A stretch of DNA of 64,000 bases from Gammaproteobacteria bacterium (GTDB taxonomy: Bacteria > Pseudomonadota > Gammaproteobacteria > Methylococcales > Methylococcaceae), in contig RFVA01000003.1 of the NCBI GenBank assembly GCA_009922685.1, positions 1-64,000 of the forward strand, written 5' to 3'. The notes beneath the pieces were generated by a model. The model made no database searches, was not told where the DNA came from, and saw only the letters and a list, made by a program, of their open reading frames with translations. Positions within the stretch are counted from its first letter, which is position 1. Each line of letters begins with the position of its first letter. Shown here piece by piece: positions 20,841 through 30,400 of the stretch. Position numbers and translations under genes: made by a program.

Positions 20841-21794
20841 ATGCTGATCAAGACCCAGATTGGACTGCGTTCAAGTGAGGTGACCGATGAGGCGGTCTGG
20901 CTGGAACGTCGTGATTCTCTTCGGGTGATCGGCGGTATATTGGCGATGGGGGTCGTGGGCCATAGCCACGCGGGCGCGGTCGATCAAGCGGGGTCCGTGG
21001 CCGGCCAGAATGGACCAGCTGATTTAAGTGAACGGCTCACGCCTTTGCGTGATGTTGCAAACTATAATAACTATTACGAATTCTCCTTCTATAAGACCCC
21101 ACCGTCTGAGCTGGCTCGGGCGATGCAAATCGAGCCTTGGGTGCTTGAGGTGAGTGGCTTAGTTGAGAATCCATTGACCTTATCTATCGATGACCTCCTG
21201 AGGCTTTTTCCACCAGAAGAGCAGATTCGAAGGCTGCGCTGTGTTGAGGGCTGGTCTGCAGTCGTGCCGTGGCTTGGTTTTCCATTGTTTCAGCTGCTTA
21301 AAAAGGCGAGTCCTTTATCCTTTGGAAAATTCGTGAAGTTCACTTCGGTAATGCAGCCAGAAACGATGCCTAACCAGCGGGATCAGAAGATGCTGCCCTG
21401 GCCTTATGTGGAGGGGTTGAGACTGGATGAGGCCATGCATCCCTTGGCGATGCTTTCAGTGGGTATGTATGGCAAAAGGCTTCTCAATCAAAACGGTGCG
21501 CCCATCCGCTTGGTGATTCCTTGGAAGTATGGCTTCAAAAGTATCAAGGCCATCGTAAAGATTGAAGTCACCGACAAACCCCCTTTGACGTCTTGGAATG
21601 AAGTGGCACCGAAGGACTATGGCTTTTATGCCAATGTGAATCCAGCGGTTCCCCACCCGCGCTGGAGTCAGGCGACAGAGCGGCCGCTTGGCAGTTCCTT
21701 TTATTCGCCGCGTCGAAAGACCGAGCTTTTTAATGGCTATGCCGAGGAGGTGACGCATCTTTACTCTGGAATGGATCTTCGGCAGTTCTTTTAA
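20841..21794 (+). CDS. msrP: Periplasmic methionine sulfoxide reductase catalytic subunit MsrP (YedY)
   Basis: The molybdopterin enzyme that reduces oxidised methionines in periplasmic proteins. The N-terminus has a twin-arginine signal (ERRDSLRVIGGILAMG), as expected for a folded cofactor-loaded export. The molybdenum-ligating cysteine is in RRLRCVEGWSAVVPWLGFP, matching the E. coli YedY region. Further family blocks are NNYYEF near the N-terminus, QPETMPNQRDQ and IPWKYGFKSIK. The 317-residue length is typical. It is followed after 5 nt by its membrane partner msrQ. Confidence 0.95.
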   Translation: MLIKTQIGLRSSEVTDEAVWLERRDSLRVIGGILAMGVVGHSHAGAVDQAGSVAGQNGPADLSERLTPLRDVANYNNYYEFSFYKTPPSELARAMQIEPWVLEVSGLVENPLTLSIDDLLRLFPPEEQIRRLRCVEGWSAVVPWLGFPLFQLLKKASPLSFGKFVKFTSVMQPETMPNQRDQKMLPWPYVEGLRLDEAMHPLAMLSVGMYGKRLLNQNGAPIRLVIPWKYGFKSIKAIVKIEVTDKPPLTSWNEVAPKDYGFYANVNPAVPHPRWSQATERPLGSSFYSPRRKTELFNGYAEEVTHLYSGMDLRQFF

Positions 21795-21799
21795 TCACG

Positions 21800-22576
21800 A
21801 TGAAGACGCTTCTCCCGTTGCTCTATGCCTACATCCGTGTGCTCACAAAGCAGCAAAAGACCATTGATTACGCTCAGTTCGGTTTAAAGTCGCCCTGGCT
21901 TATGGGTTTGATCACGACCTTTTCTGAGGCATTCAATCTCTGTCTGCTCATTTCCTTCTTCCCTTTATTGAGCCTCTTCGTTTTGATCATCACCGATGAT
22001 CTTGGAAGCAATCCAATCGAGGCGTTCCACCTCCATACTGGAATTTGGACTCTTCGGTTTCTTTGTATAACACTCTTCGTGACACCTCTGCAGGTGATGA
22101 CCAAATGGCGCGGAATGGCCCATTTTCGGCAGCTCTTCGGCCTGATGACTTTTTTTTATGGGGCCGTCCACGTCTATGGATATCTCGCTATTGATCAGGC
22201 CTGGGTATGGTCTTCCATTTTTCGTGATATCAGTGAGACGACCTATATCTGGTGGGGGCTCTTCTGCTTTATTGTCCTGGTGCTGTTGGCGCTAACCTCA
22301 TCAAAGCCTGCGAAGAAGGTCATGGGAAGAAGCTGGAAGAAACTGCATCGATGGATCTACCCTGCCTCAGTTGCCGCAGTGCTGCACTATCTCCTTCAAC
22401 TCAAGGGTAACCTTGCTGAACCCATTCTTTATGGTCTTTTGATCGTCTTCCTTTTACTGTTCCGCGTGTTGGTCTGGTTGAAAGATCGAAAAGTGACCCG
22501 ATTGATGATCCCGAAGCGGCCGCCAGTAGAAGAAGAGGGGAAGGGTCCAGCCGAAGAGACCCATCAAGTTTCTTAA
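21800..22576 (+). CDS. msrQ: Heme-binding membrane subunit MsrQ (YedZ)
   Basis: The b-type heme membrane protein that passes electrons from the respiratory chain to MsrP. The 258-residue protein has about six hydrophobic segments with heme-ligand candidates in HLHTGIWTLRFL, GAVHVYGYL and KKLHRWIYPASVAAVLHY. The first ~60 residues are longer than in E. coli YedZ. It begins 5 nt after msrP and certainly belongs to the same transcript. zapD follows after 170 nt, with an exact TATAAT at 22686-22691 that may serve zapD. Confidence 0.92.
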   Translation: MKTLLPLLYAYIRVLTKQQKTIDYAQFGLKSPWLMGLITTFSEAFNLCLLISFFPLLSLFVLIITDDLGSNPIEAFHLHTGIWTLRFLCITLFVTPLQVMTKWRGMAHFRQLFGLMTFFYGAVHVYGYLAIDQAWVWSSIFRDISETTYIWWGLFCFIVLVLLALTSSKPAKKVMGRSWKKLHRWIYPASVAAVLHYLLQLKGNLAEPILYGLLIVFLLLFRVLVWLKDRKVTRLMIPKRPPVEEEGKGPAEETHQVS

Positions 22577-22745
22577 GCCATCGTCTGAATGATGGGGGCT
22601 TGTTGCAGCTCTTCAGAAACGAAAATAGGCGCTTGCCGGATGAAACTTAGCAAGGTCTCCTTGCCCTGATTGGGGTACCTCGGTCTATAATCGGTGACAC
22701 TCTTTTTTGCTGCATTCCTCGCTAAGGACTTTTTCCTTGAATGAC

Positions 22746-23507
22746 ATGATCCTCTACGAATTTCCTCTGAATGAACGGATTCGTCTGTTTATTCGGCTGG
22801 AGCAGCTGTTTCAGCAACTGGATCACCACATGAAAGGGGCTTCTGCCTGGGACTGCCGTGCGGCTATCATGACCCTCCTTGAGCTGGTGAGCGTCTTTGG
22901 TCGGACCGATGTCAGGTCTGAAGCCATGCAGGAAATTGACCGCCAGACGGCAGCGCTCCAGCGAATGACCCGACTGCATCCTGGGATTGATCAAAAGATT
23001 TTAGGGCAGGCGATCGTCGATCTCGAAGCGCTTAATCGGGGGCTTTATACGGTTGCGGGCAAATTGGGCCAGAGCCTCCTCGAAGATGAATTTCTGAAGG
23101 GAGTCATTCAGCGAGGCGCTCTTCCAGGTGGTAGCTGTTCCTTCGATATCCCGGCTTATCATCATTGGCTTGCTTGTGAACCGGCGGTCCGACGAGATGA
23201 TCTTATGGGGTGGATGGAGCCCTTCAATCACATCCGTCAAGCCATCGATACCCTGATGAATTTCATTAGGACCAGTGCGAACTCCAGTCGGGAGTCTACG
23301 GTGGCTGGTTTTTACCAGAAGTCCCTCGATCACACCCTTCCTTATCAGCTGTTGAGGGTCTTTGTCCCTAAGGGCGCCCCCTATTACGCAGAGATCAGTG
23401 GAGGGAAACATCGATTTACCATCCGCTTTATGGTTCGTGACATGCACCAACGGCCACTCCAAGTTGCCGAGGATGTCGAGTTTCGTCTCAGCTGTTGTCT
23501 CTTCTAG
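22746..23507 (+). CDS. zapD: Cell division protein ZapD
   Basis: ZapD (YacF) cross-links FtsZ filaments at the division site. The 253-residue protein begins MILYEFPLNERIRLFIRLE, the standard start, and contains GYNH-type positions and the basic C-terminal half (QLLRVFVPKGAPYYAEISGGKHRFTIRF). The frame is open upstream from 22707, but ATG 22746 matches the family. It is followed by yacG as usual; its usual upstream neighbour coaE is 4.2 kb away because of the LOV/msrPQ cassette. Confidence 0.93.
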   Translation: MILYEFPLNERIRLFIRLEQLFQQLDHHMKGASAWDCRAAIMTLLELVSVFGRTDVRSEAMQEIDRQTAALQRMTRLHPGIDQKILGQAIVDLEALNRGLYTVAGKLGQSLLEDEFLKGVIQRGALPGGSCSFDIPAYHHWLACEPAVRRDDLMGWMEPFNHIRQAIDTLMNFIRTSANSSRESTVAGFYQKSLDHTLPYQLLRVFVPKGAPYYAEISGGKHRFTIRFMVRDMHQRPLQVAEDVEFRLSCCLF

Positions 23508-23522
23508 TGCTATCCCATCGAG

Positions 23523-23735
23523 ATGGCACCCACAGTCAAATGCCCCACCTGCAGTCAGCCGGTTGTTTTCGAGGAGGCGTCCCTTTATCGTCCTTTTTGC
23601 AGTGAACGCTGCAAATTGATCGATCTCGGTGAATGGGCGACTGAAAGCTATGTGGTAGAAGGGCCTCCCCTTGAGGAGGAGGATCTATTGGGAGGCTTAG
23701 AGGAGATCGAGGGATCGCCAAAAAGCTGGTCTTGA
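23523..23735 (+). CDS. yacG: DNA gyrase inhibitor/zinc-binding protein YacG
   Basis: A 70-residue zinc-finger protein that inhibits DNA gyrase in E. coli. The four zinc cysteines are visible as CPTC and CSERC, followed by the signature [16 protein letters not shown] and an acidic C-terminus. It lies 15 nt after zapD, the conserved zapD-yacG pairing. Confidence 0.93.
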   Translation: MAPTVKCPTCSQPVVFEEASLYRPFCSERCKLIDLGEWATESYVVEGPPLEEEDLLGGLEEIEGSPKSWS

Positions 23736-23824
23736 ACCTCCACGCCTTGCATGGTCTTCGGTATGGTTGTGATCCGCACTTACCGAGGGTTTTCTAAAAG
23801 ATTCTTCCGATTGAATGACTGACT

Positions 23825-24556
23825 ATGAGCCCCGCTGCCTTTGATCTTGAGACCCTGAAAGCCGAATTATCGGGTAAGAATCCCCGGCTTATTTTAAAAA
23901 CGGCCCTCGAATCCTTCGATAATATCGCGTTGTCTTTTAGCGGGGCGGAGGACGTTATTTTGATCGACATGGCCGTTAAGATCCGGCCAGATATCCGAGT
24001 TTTCTGCCTCGACACCGGACGACTTCACTCTGAAACCTATCGATTTATTGAAACCATCAGGAATCATTACGGGGTCGCACTGGAGGTATTAATGCCAGAT
24101 CCTGCTGGGATTGAGTCACTGGTTCGTCAAAAAGGACTCTTCAGTTTTTTCGAAGACGGCCACACAGAGTGTTGCGGTCTTCGGAAGGTGGTCCCACTCA
24201 AGCGCATGCTATCGGGGCTTGATGCTTGGGTGACCGGTCAGCGCCGTGATCAGAGCCTCACGCGTATCGAATTAGAAGAAGTGGAGTGGGATCGAGCCTT
24301 GGCAGCGCCTGGGCAGCAGCTGGTGAAGTTCAATCCATTAACTCACTGGTCTTCAAAGCAAGTCTGGGACTATATCGAAGCTCACGAGGTCCCCTACAAT
24401 CCCCTGCACCGGCAGGGTTTTACGAGTATCGGCTGCGAGCCTTGTACGCGCCCGATTCTTCCCAATCAGCACGAGCGAGAAGGGCGCTGGTGGTGGGAGG
24501 ATGACGCTAAGAAGGAGTGCGGGTTACACGCCGGTAACCGCCAAGGTAATCCTTAA
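23825..24556 (+). CDS. cysH: Adenylyl-sulfate (APS) reductase, CysH family
   Basis: Reduces activated sulfate to sulfite in assimilation. The 243-residue protein has the PP-loop [15 protein letters not shown], and the catalytic cysteine is in the C-terminal KKECGLH. It also has the extra cysteines ECCGLRK and GCEPC that bind a [4Fe-4S] cluster, so the substrate is most likely APS rather than PAPS. Convergent with fdxA, with a strong hairpin in the 41-nt gap. No other cys gene is in the window. Confidence 0.93.
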   Translation: MSPAAFDLETLKAELSGKNPRLILKTALESFDNIALSFSGAEDVILIDMAVKIRPDIRVFCLDTGRLHSETYRFIETIRNHYGVALEVLMPDPAGIESLVRQKGLFSFFEDGHTECCGLRKVVPLKRMLSGLDAWVTGQRRDQSLTRIELEEVEWDRALAAPGQQLVKFNPLTHWSSKQVWDYIEAHEVPYNPLHRQGFTSIGCEPCTRPILPNQHEREGRWWWEDDAKKECGLHAGNRQGNP

Positions 24557-24562
24557 CGATCG

Positions 24563-24589
24563 CCCCCGGACCCAATCTGGATCCGGGGG
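24563..24589. terminator. Hairpin between convergent cysH and fdxA
   Basis: A perfect 8-bp GC-rich stem, CCCCCGGA at 24563-24570 with TCCGGGGG at 24582-24589 and an 11-nt loop, lies 7 nt past the cysH stop and 9 nt from the fdxA stop. There is no long T run, so it may act as a shared but weak terminator or as a 3'-end stabiliser. Confidence 0.6.
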
Positions 24590-24597
24590 TCAGGTGA

Positions 24598-24921
24598 TCA
24601 GCGTTCGAGCAGGTCGAGTTTGTTCGGCTTGCCGTTCCATTCATCGGCGTCGGCAGAGGCTCCCTTCACTTCAGTGAGGGTTGGCCATGATTTTGCGAGC
24701 TCGGCATTCAATGCGATGAAATGTTGCTGGTTCTCAGGAACCTCATCTTCCGAAAAGATGGCATTTGCGGGGCATTCGGGCTCGCAGAGGGTGCAATCAA
24801 TACACTCATCCGGGTCGATGACAAGAAAGTTCGGGCCTTCGTGAAAACAATCCACCGGGCAAACATCCACACAATCGGTGTACTTGCACTTGATGCAGTT
24901 TTCTGTGATTACGAAAGTCAT
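24598..24921 (-). CDS. fdxA: Seven-iron ferredoxin FdxA
   Basis: A 107-residue [3Fe-4S][4Fe-4S] ferredoxin. The start [26 protein letters not shown] is followed by [12 protein letters not shown], the cysteine spacing of the FdxA/ferredoxin I family, and a long C-terminal tail. ATG 24921 is the family start; the frame extends further upstream without similarity. It lies next to the iron-sulfur APS reductase, so electron supply to that enzyme or another reductase is conceivable, but this is inferred from position only. Confidence 0.95.
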   Translation of the reverse strand: MTFVITENCIKCKYTDCVDVCPVDCFHEGPNFLVIDPDECIDCTLCEPECPANAIFSEDEVPENQQHFIALNAELAKSWPTLTEVKGASADADEWNGKPNKLDLLER

Positions 24922-25465
24922 TATATGGTCCTGTCCTCTTAAATGATGACTGTTGGTCTGTCCCTTGGGCCATCTCACGAGGAGGCCATGAAGGGGGAAA
25001 GTCTCTGATTGTGGAATGTGTGCGAGGATGGTTCCCAGGGCAATCGTTCGGCAGACCTCTAATTATAAGCCGGCCTTTTGTGAACTCCAAGCGTCAATCA
25101 ACGAAAGACCCGAGCAACGATCAGGTCACGACTCTTTTTGGGGGGTGGACTTTTTAGGGTGATGGGTCATTAACCTAACCTTGAGTGTGACATCTCTCGC
25201 TCAGGGGGTGATCTTTAAGGAATCCACAGCGCCATCCCTCTTGGTCCTTATTCAGGATAAATTCTGGAAGCCTTTCTGACAAGCGGAACCTCAACTTCTT
25301 GAAAAGGTGACACTCAAGGCAGCAACCGATTGGCTAGTGGGGAGGAGGGCAAATTAAGAAAATCTATACGGCCATCCACCAATAGTTGCGAAAAAGGCCA
25401 TGATGAAAGAGGGCGATCTAAAAGTAAGCCCAGTCAATGGTTTATAGAGACTGGGCTGACCATTT
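24922..25465. other. Long intergenic region upstream of fdxA
   Basis: About 540 nt with no credible coding sequence on either strand. It should hold the fdxA promoter (minus strand). A 9-bp inverted repeat, AGCCCAGTC at 25427-25435 and GACTGGGCT at 25449-25457, lies near the right end and could be part of transcription termination for the exported-protein gene coming from the right. It marks the start of the accessory segment that runs to tRNA-Phe. Confidence 0.5.
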
Positions 25466-25499
25466 AAAGGCGGTCTGAGGTGTTAACGACCCTGCCTTT
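25466..25499. terminator. Hairpin terminator after the exported cysteine-rich gene
   Basis: AAAGGC (25466-25471) pairs with GCCTTT (25494-25499), and GGTC (25472-25475) with GACC (25488-25491), leaving a 2-nt bulge. T residues follow on the plus side and a shorter TTTAAAT on the minus side. Its place 12 nt below the minus-strand stop at 25511 suggests a terminator for that gene. Confidence 0.55.
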
Positions 25500-25510
25500 T
25501 TATTGAGGCT

Positions 25511-26467
25511 CTAGAGTATGTTCAAAAGGAACCCATCAAAAGTTATTCTAAGTACTCCTCCAGTATAGTTTCCCGTCCCTTGAATATTGCAGTAATTATT
25601 GTCGGTGTCGCTAATTTCAGGACAGTAGCTCTTGCCATTGTAAGAAATCGGGGCATAGGGTTGCAGGTTGGGTGTGAAACAATTCGATCCCACCGTCGTC
25701 GGGGCGTTATTGGGTGCGGCGCAATTAGAAGCTGGGTTTGGATAGCCTGCATCATTGGTGCAATTGGTTGCAGCCCATCCAAAGACACCGACCCTGTTGG
25801 CATTGGTACCTAATTCGCCGTTGGTGGCGGAGTGAGAAGGCCATTGCAGACCAGTTAATTTGATATCAATGATGGAATTTGCTCCATTCACGACACTGAT
25901 ATCGGTGGCGTCGGCGTTTGGGCAAAGAGCAGATTGAGCGCCTGGGACGTTCTTGTAATCAGATATCCCAAAATTGATCGATGCTTCTCCTAAATTAGTA
26001 GCATTCGGAAATTTTGTTGAGGCGCCACAGCCATTGTTTGGGTTGCCGTTGTATTTGAAGTTTGTGAAGAAGAAATTAAAAGTCACAGCCGGGCTACAGA
26101 GGCCCGATTGATTCTGGCATGCGAAGGTGACTGGTTTGTACGTTATGGTCTCTTTTGGAGCCATCAGGTAGTACCCCTTGGTGGTGACCCCGGTGGTTTG
26201 TGGTACAAACTTGATGGATTTATCTCCCTTGCTCGAAGTGAATACGAGTCTGCCATCCGTGACGCTCGCAATTTGAGTTGGGTAGGTTTGACACCCAGCT
26301 GGATTGGATGTCGGAGGCTGCCCGAGCACCAGGTTGGCATAGACGGGTTTATTAGTGGCGTTCCTCACCTCGACCACCGTGGGCGGGGTGTTGTCCCCAT
26401 AGGCGGCAGATGCCGCCAACAAGGCAACCAGGGCTAGGGTTTGTCTCTTGATATGGTATGAAATCAT
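25511..26467 (-). CDS. Exported cysteine-rich protein of unknown function
   Basis: I do not recognise a family with certainty. The 318-residue product has a clear signal peptide (basic start, hydrophobic core LALVALLAASAA, likely cleavage after AYG). The mature part has about 12 cysteines and is rich in N, T, G and P. It begins VVEVRNATNKPVYANLVL and ends with a hydrophobic GGVLRITFDGFLLNIL. The all-beta look with many cysteines is compatible with a thaumatin-like or other disulfide-bonded beta-sandwich, but this is a guess. ATG 26467 has GGAG at suitable distance. It is a single gene with its own hairpin terminator. Confidence 0.8.
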   Translation of the reverse strand: MISYHIKRQTLALVALLAASAAYGDNTPPTVVEVRNATNKPVYANLVLGQPPTSNPAGCQTYPTQIASVTDGRLVFTSSKGDKSIKFVPQTTGVTTKGYYLMAPKETITYKPVTFACQNQSGLCSPAVTFNFFFTNFKYNGNPNNGCGASTKFPNATNLGEASINFGISDYKNVPGAQSALCPNADATDISVVNGANSIIDIKLTGLQWPSHSATNGELGTNANRVGVFGWAATNCTNDAGYPNPASNCAAPNNAPTTVGSNCFTPNLQPYAPISYNGKSYCPEISDTDNNYCNIQGTGNYTGGVLRITFDGFLLNIL

Positions 26468-26860
26468 TGACTTTCTCCGCTTTTTTAGAGAGCGATGCAG
26501 TTAGGAGTATCTTCTCGAAAAACCTAAAAGTCCACACAAAAAGTACGGGCTTTAGTCGGGGCCTCATCTGTTGCCGCCTCGATGGATTTCAGAGCCTCAC
26601 TGCGTTATAGCCGGCACGCCATCAGGGATTTTTTAGTCCGCTGGCCAACGAGGGGCCATGTCTCGGACAAGTCGCCGGGTCTTCACCGGTTTTACGCTGA
26701 ATCTCGCGCTTGGAAATGACCCTTTCCAGCAAAACGAGGATCACGCTTAAGTAGGGACTTTTACGGATTGTCATGAGGCCATGCAGGCGAGTATCACTAA
26801 TTTGTGGACATGAAATCATTGCTCCACATCAAAAGGAAAGGTCAAAAAGGAGACTGAAAG
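26468..26860. other. Divergent intergenic region with a 12-nt repeat at each end
   Basis: About 390 nt separating two oppositely oriented exported-protein genes. No gene is supported. ATGAAATCATTG occurs at 26458-26469, overlapping the start of the minus-strand gene, and again at 26810-26821. An AAGGAG ribosome site lies 8 nt before ATG 26861. I checked for a c-di-GMP (GEMM) riboswitch and did not find its conserved core. Confidence 0.45.
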
Positions 26861-27235
26861 ATGAAAAAAATGGTCGTGTTGACGCTTCTTGCAATTTCAA
26901 TTTATTCCGTGGGCGCGTCTTCGGCAACCCTTAAAACGGGGCCAGTGGCAGCAGCAAAACCCCCAGGGATCACGAATAGGGGCATTAGGTGTGTGGCTCA
27001 AAACTTCTCCCCAAAGCCGGTGTCGGTTTTAGGTCAGGTGGTCGGCGGTGATGGCGCGGTGCTCTTTGAGAAAACAATCTCCCTAGAGTCTGAGCACACG
27101 GACTATGTGCAATCCATTTATGGGGGATCTGGGTTTAGGTATTGTCGTTTTGCCGTTGCGAATAAAAACCTTGTCAAAGCATGGTTAGAGGTTGAAGACG
27201 ATTCTTCAACTTCGGTTGTCCTTGAAGCAAAATAG
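26861..27235 (+). CDS. Small exported hypothetical protein
   Basis: No family recognised. The 124-residue product has a signal peptide (MKKMVVLTLLAISIYSVGA, cleavage near SSA) and a mature part of about 100 residues. Two cysteines (GIRCVAQ and FRYCRFA) could form a disulfide, and the pattern looks all-beta (VSVLGQVVGGDGAVLFEKTI). A good AAGGAG ribosome site precedes ATG 26861. The gene stands alone between two minus-strand exported-protein genes. Confidence 0.75.
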   Translation: MKKMVVLTLLAISIYSVGASSATLKTGPVAAAKPPGITNRGIRCVAQNFSPKPVSVLGQVVGGDGAVLFEKTISLESEHTDYVQSIYGGSGFRYCRFAVANKNLVKAWLEVEDDSSTSVVLEAK

Positions 27236-27416
27236 CAAAGTTTCGTTGGTCACCCCCACAATGCTTGACATAGACCAAACGAAGAGGGTGTGCGGCTATC
27301 CCTAGCCATTGCGTGAATGTCTTACCGCTCCCTTGTTTAAATTCAAGGATTTAGAGGACGAGACAACTCTCCTAGGGCAGGGAGTGCGAGAGGCCGGTGA
27401 TTCACGACCAAAACAA

Positions 27417-27438
27417 AACGGGGACCGAAGTCCCCGTT
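27417..27438 (-). terminator. Rho-independent terminator of the IPTL-CTERM gene
   Basis: On the minus strand a perfect 9-bp stem, AACGGGGAC with GTCCCCGTT, is capped by a TTCG tetraloop and followed by TTGTTTT. It begins 23 nt after the stop of the gene at 27461. Confidence 0.9.
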
Positions 27439-27460
27439 GAGATTATTATCTTATTCAGCC

Positions 27461-30400
27461 TTACCGATTTAATCTCTGTCCAAACCACCCAACCGTCAGG
27501 AACATCAAGAGCATCATGGTGATCTTCTCCCATTCGGAAAGGGTCGGAATTGGTTCTGGGGTCGGTGCAGGAGCCGTAACCGATTCGACAACAGAATTCG
27601 ATGTGGTCTCTGCATAGCCGTTTGACTGAGCCTTAGTGGCCCTGACCACACAAGATCCGGGCCCTCTCCCAATCAGTGAATTGCCATTCAGTGTGCAGGG
27701 GCCGCTCAGAACCTCATAAAATACCGCGCCGGTGCCAGAGCCCCCCGTCACAGTGAGTGTCGCCGTCTCTCCTGGCATCATGCTTGGTGTACTGATCGTC
27801 AAATTCAATCCCGCTTGTGGAATCAGATTGACCAGCACGCTGACGCTGTTGCTGGTCGTCGCGGCATAGGATCCATCCGCTGCTTTGCTGGCTGACATGA
27901 GGCATGTGCCGGCCCCACTTCCAGTTAAGACGCCCCCATTCAGTAAACAGGGGCCACTCACCACTCGATAGCTAATGGCGCCATTACCGGAGCCCCCAGA
28001 TGTGCTGAGGGTGCTGGTTGATCCTATAGAAATACTGGTGTTGCTGGCCGAAAGATTAAGCGGAGTCTGCGGTGCCAAACTCACCAAAACACTCACTATG
28101 TTGCTCGAAAGGGCAGCATACGTTCCATCAGCCGATTTGGTTGCCTGAACTTGACAGGTTCCGGTGGCCTTGCCGATGAGTTGAGCATTATTGAGTGTGC
28201 AGGGCCCATTGAGGAAAAGGTAAGTGACATTGCCTGAGCCAGCCCCACCGAGGGTACTTAAGTTGCTCGTTCCTCCAACAATAAGAGGGGATGGATTGGC
28301 CGTCAGGGTGAGGATGGGTTGGGGGGCTAAAACAACATAGACACTCGCTACATTGGATGATGTCTCAGCGTAGGTTCCATCGGCTGCCTTGGTGGCTGAA
28401 ACACGGCATATGCCAACCCCAGTTCCGGTTAATAAAGCACCATTTAGAGTGCAGGGGCCGCTAAGGACCTGATAAGCGACAGTACCAGTCCCCGATCCTC
28501 CAGATGTACTAAGAGTACTGGTTGAGCCGACCGCAATGCCGGTGTTGCTGGCCGTCAGATTGAGGGTTGCCTGCGGGGCTAAAACCACATAGACGCTCTC
28601 AATGTTGGACTTAGTCTCGGCGAAAGTACTATCAGCCGCCTTGGTAGCTAAAACTTGACAGAGACCCGGCGCCTTCCCGGTAAGCTGGTTGCCCGATAAG
28701 GTACAAGAACCTGATATCAACTCGTAGGTCACTATTCCTGATCCCGAACCACCACTCGTTGCTAAACCGCTGATGCCTCCAATGGCAATACCTGTCGGAT
28801 TGGCGAGCAGGGTGAGGGCGGATTGGGGGGCTAAAACCACATAGACACTCTCTTCATTAGAGGAAGTCTGAGCGTATGTTCCATCGGCTGCCTTGGTGGC
28901 TGAAACACGGCATGTGCCAGCCCCACTTCCGGTTAATAAAGCGCCATTTAGAGTGCAGGGGCCACTAAGGACCTGATAAGCGACAGTACCGGTCCCCGAT
29001 CCTCCAGATGTGCTAAGAGTACTGGTTGAGCCGACCGCAATGCCGGTGTTGCTGGCCGTCAGATTGAGGGCTGCCTGGGGGGCTAAAACTACATAGACAC
29101 TCGCAACATTTGATGACGTCTTTGCGTAGGTTCCATCGGCCTCCTTGCTGGCTGAAACTTGACAGAGACCCGCCGCCTTACTCGTAAGTTGGTTGCCCGA
29201 TAAGGTACAAGGACCCGAGAGAACCTTGAAGGTCACGGCTCCAGTACCAGAACCACCACTGGTTGCTAGTCCGCTGATGCCGCCGATAGCAATACCCGTT
29301 GGATTTGGGTACAGATTTAAGCTTTGTTGAAGATTTAAATCGACAAGTACGTTAACGATATTCGATGTCGTTTGGTTGTAAGTGAGATCAGCAAATTTGG
29401 TGGCCTGAACTTTACAGGTACCTTGGGCTAATCCGTGCAGGACGCTGGCTGTGATTGTGCAGGGGCCATCAATGACACTGTAGTAGACGGAGCCTGTCCC
29501 GGATCCACCCACCGTACTGAGGTAACTGTTTTGACCGACCAAAATGCTTGTCTTGTCAGCATACAACTCTAATGTTGCCTGAGGGGCAAGATCAACATGG
29601 ATAGTGACCTCATTCGAGGTGACTGAAGCATAGGTGGCATCCGCTGCTTTGTTCGCTCCCAGCTTGCATTCTCCTGCCCCAGTGGCTGTTACAACCGCAC
29701 CATTCAAAGTACAGAGGCCACTGATAACATAATACGAAACCACGCCTGAACCTGAACCTCCAGTAGTGCTCAACGTGCTCGTACCACCAATGCTGATTCC
29801 GGTGTTGCTTGCTGATAATAAGAGAGCTGGTTGTTGAACCAAACTCACGTCAACAGTAACGGTGTTCGATGTCGCGGGTGCGAAGGTCACATCCCCTCCT
29901 TTCGTCGCGGTCACCAAACAACTCCCAATCGCAGTCCCAGTCAAGGTATTTCCATTAATCGTGCAGGGGCCACTGACGTTGTAACTTATGGCGCCAGTTC
30001 CAGAACCACCGTTAGTCGTCAATGTGCTGGTAGATGAAACGGTGATCCCAGTTGGATTTGCATTCAGGTTGAGCTGAGCCTGAGGGTTCGTCACAAAGCT
30101 TGCTGTAACGGTACAGTCTTGAGTCACGGTGGACGTTGTATAAGTGTTTCCACTAAATGTCCCGCCACAGGTTCCCCCCATGTTGGCGACATACCCATTA
30201 TCAGGGGTCACAGAAAAGCTGGCTTTTGTATTCGGTAGAACGGTAATGACTTGATTTGGCGTCACCGTACCATGCGCGCCAATGGTTGGCGTGATGGAGA
30301 AACCGGTCTCTGCGACATCGAAACCCGCAGAGTCATGTCCAGAGTTACAGCTGGGATTGGTAATCGTATAGTTGATTGAGGAGTAGGTGCCGGGTAGCTG

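Noticed and set aside
26468-26860. Possible c-di-GMP (GEMM) riboswitch upstream of an exported-protein gene
   Set aside because: The conserved GEMM core and tetraloop/receptor sequences were not found on either strand.
27578-30088. Regular repeats that could suggest a CRISPR array or minisatellite
   Set aside because: The period is about 252 nt, in frame, and both copies and gaps are coding; this is a tandem protein-domain array.
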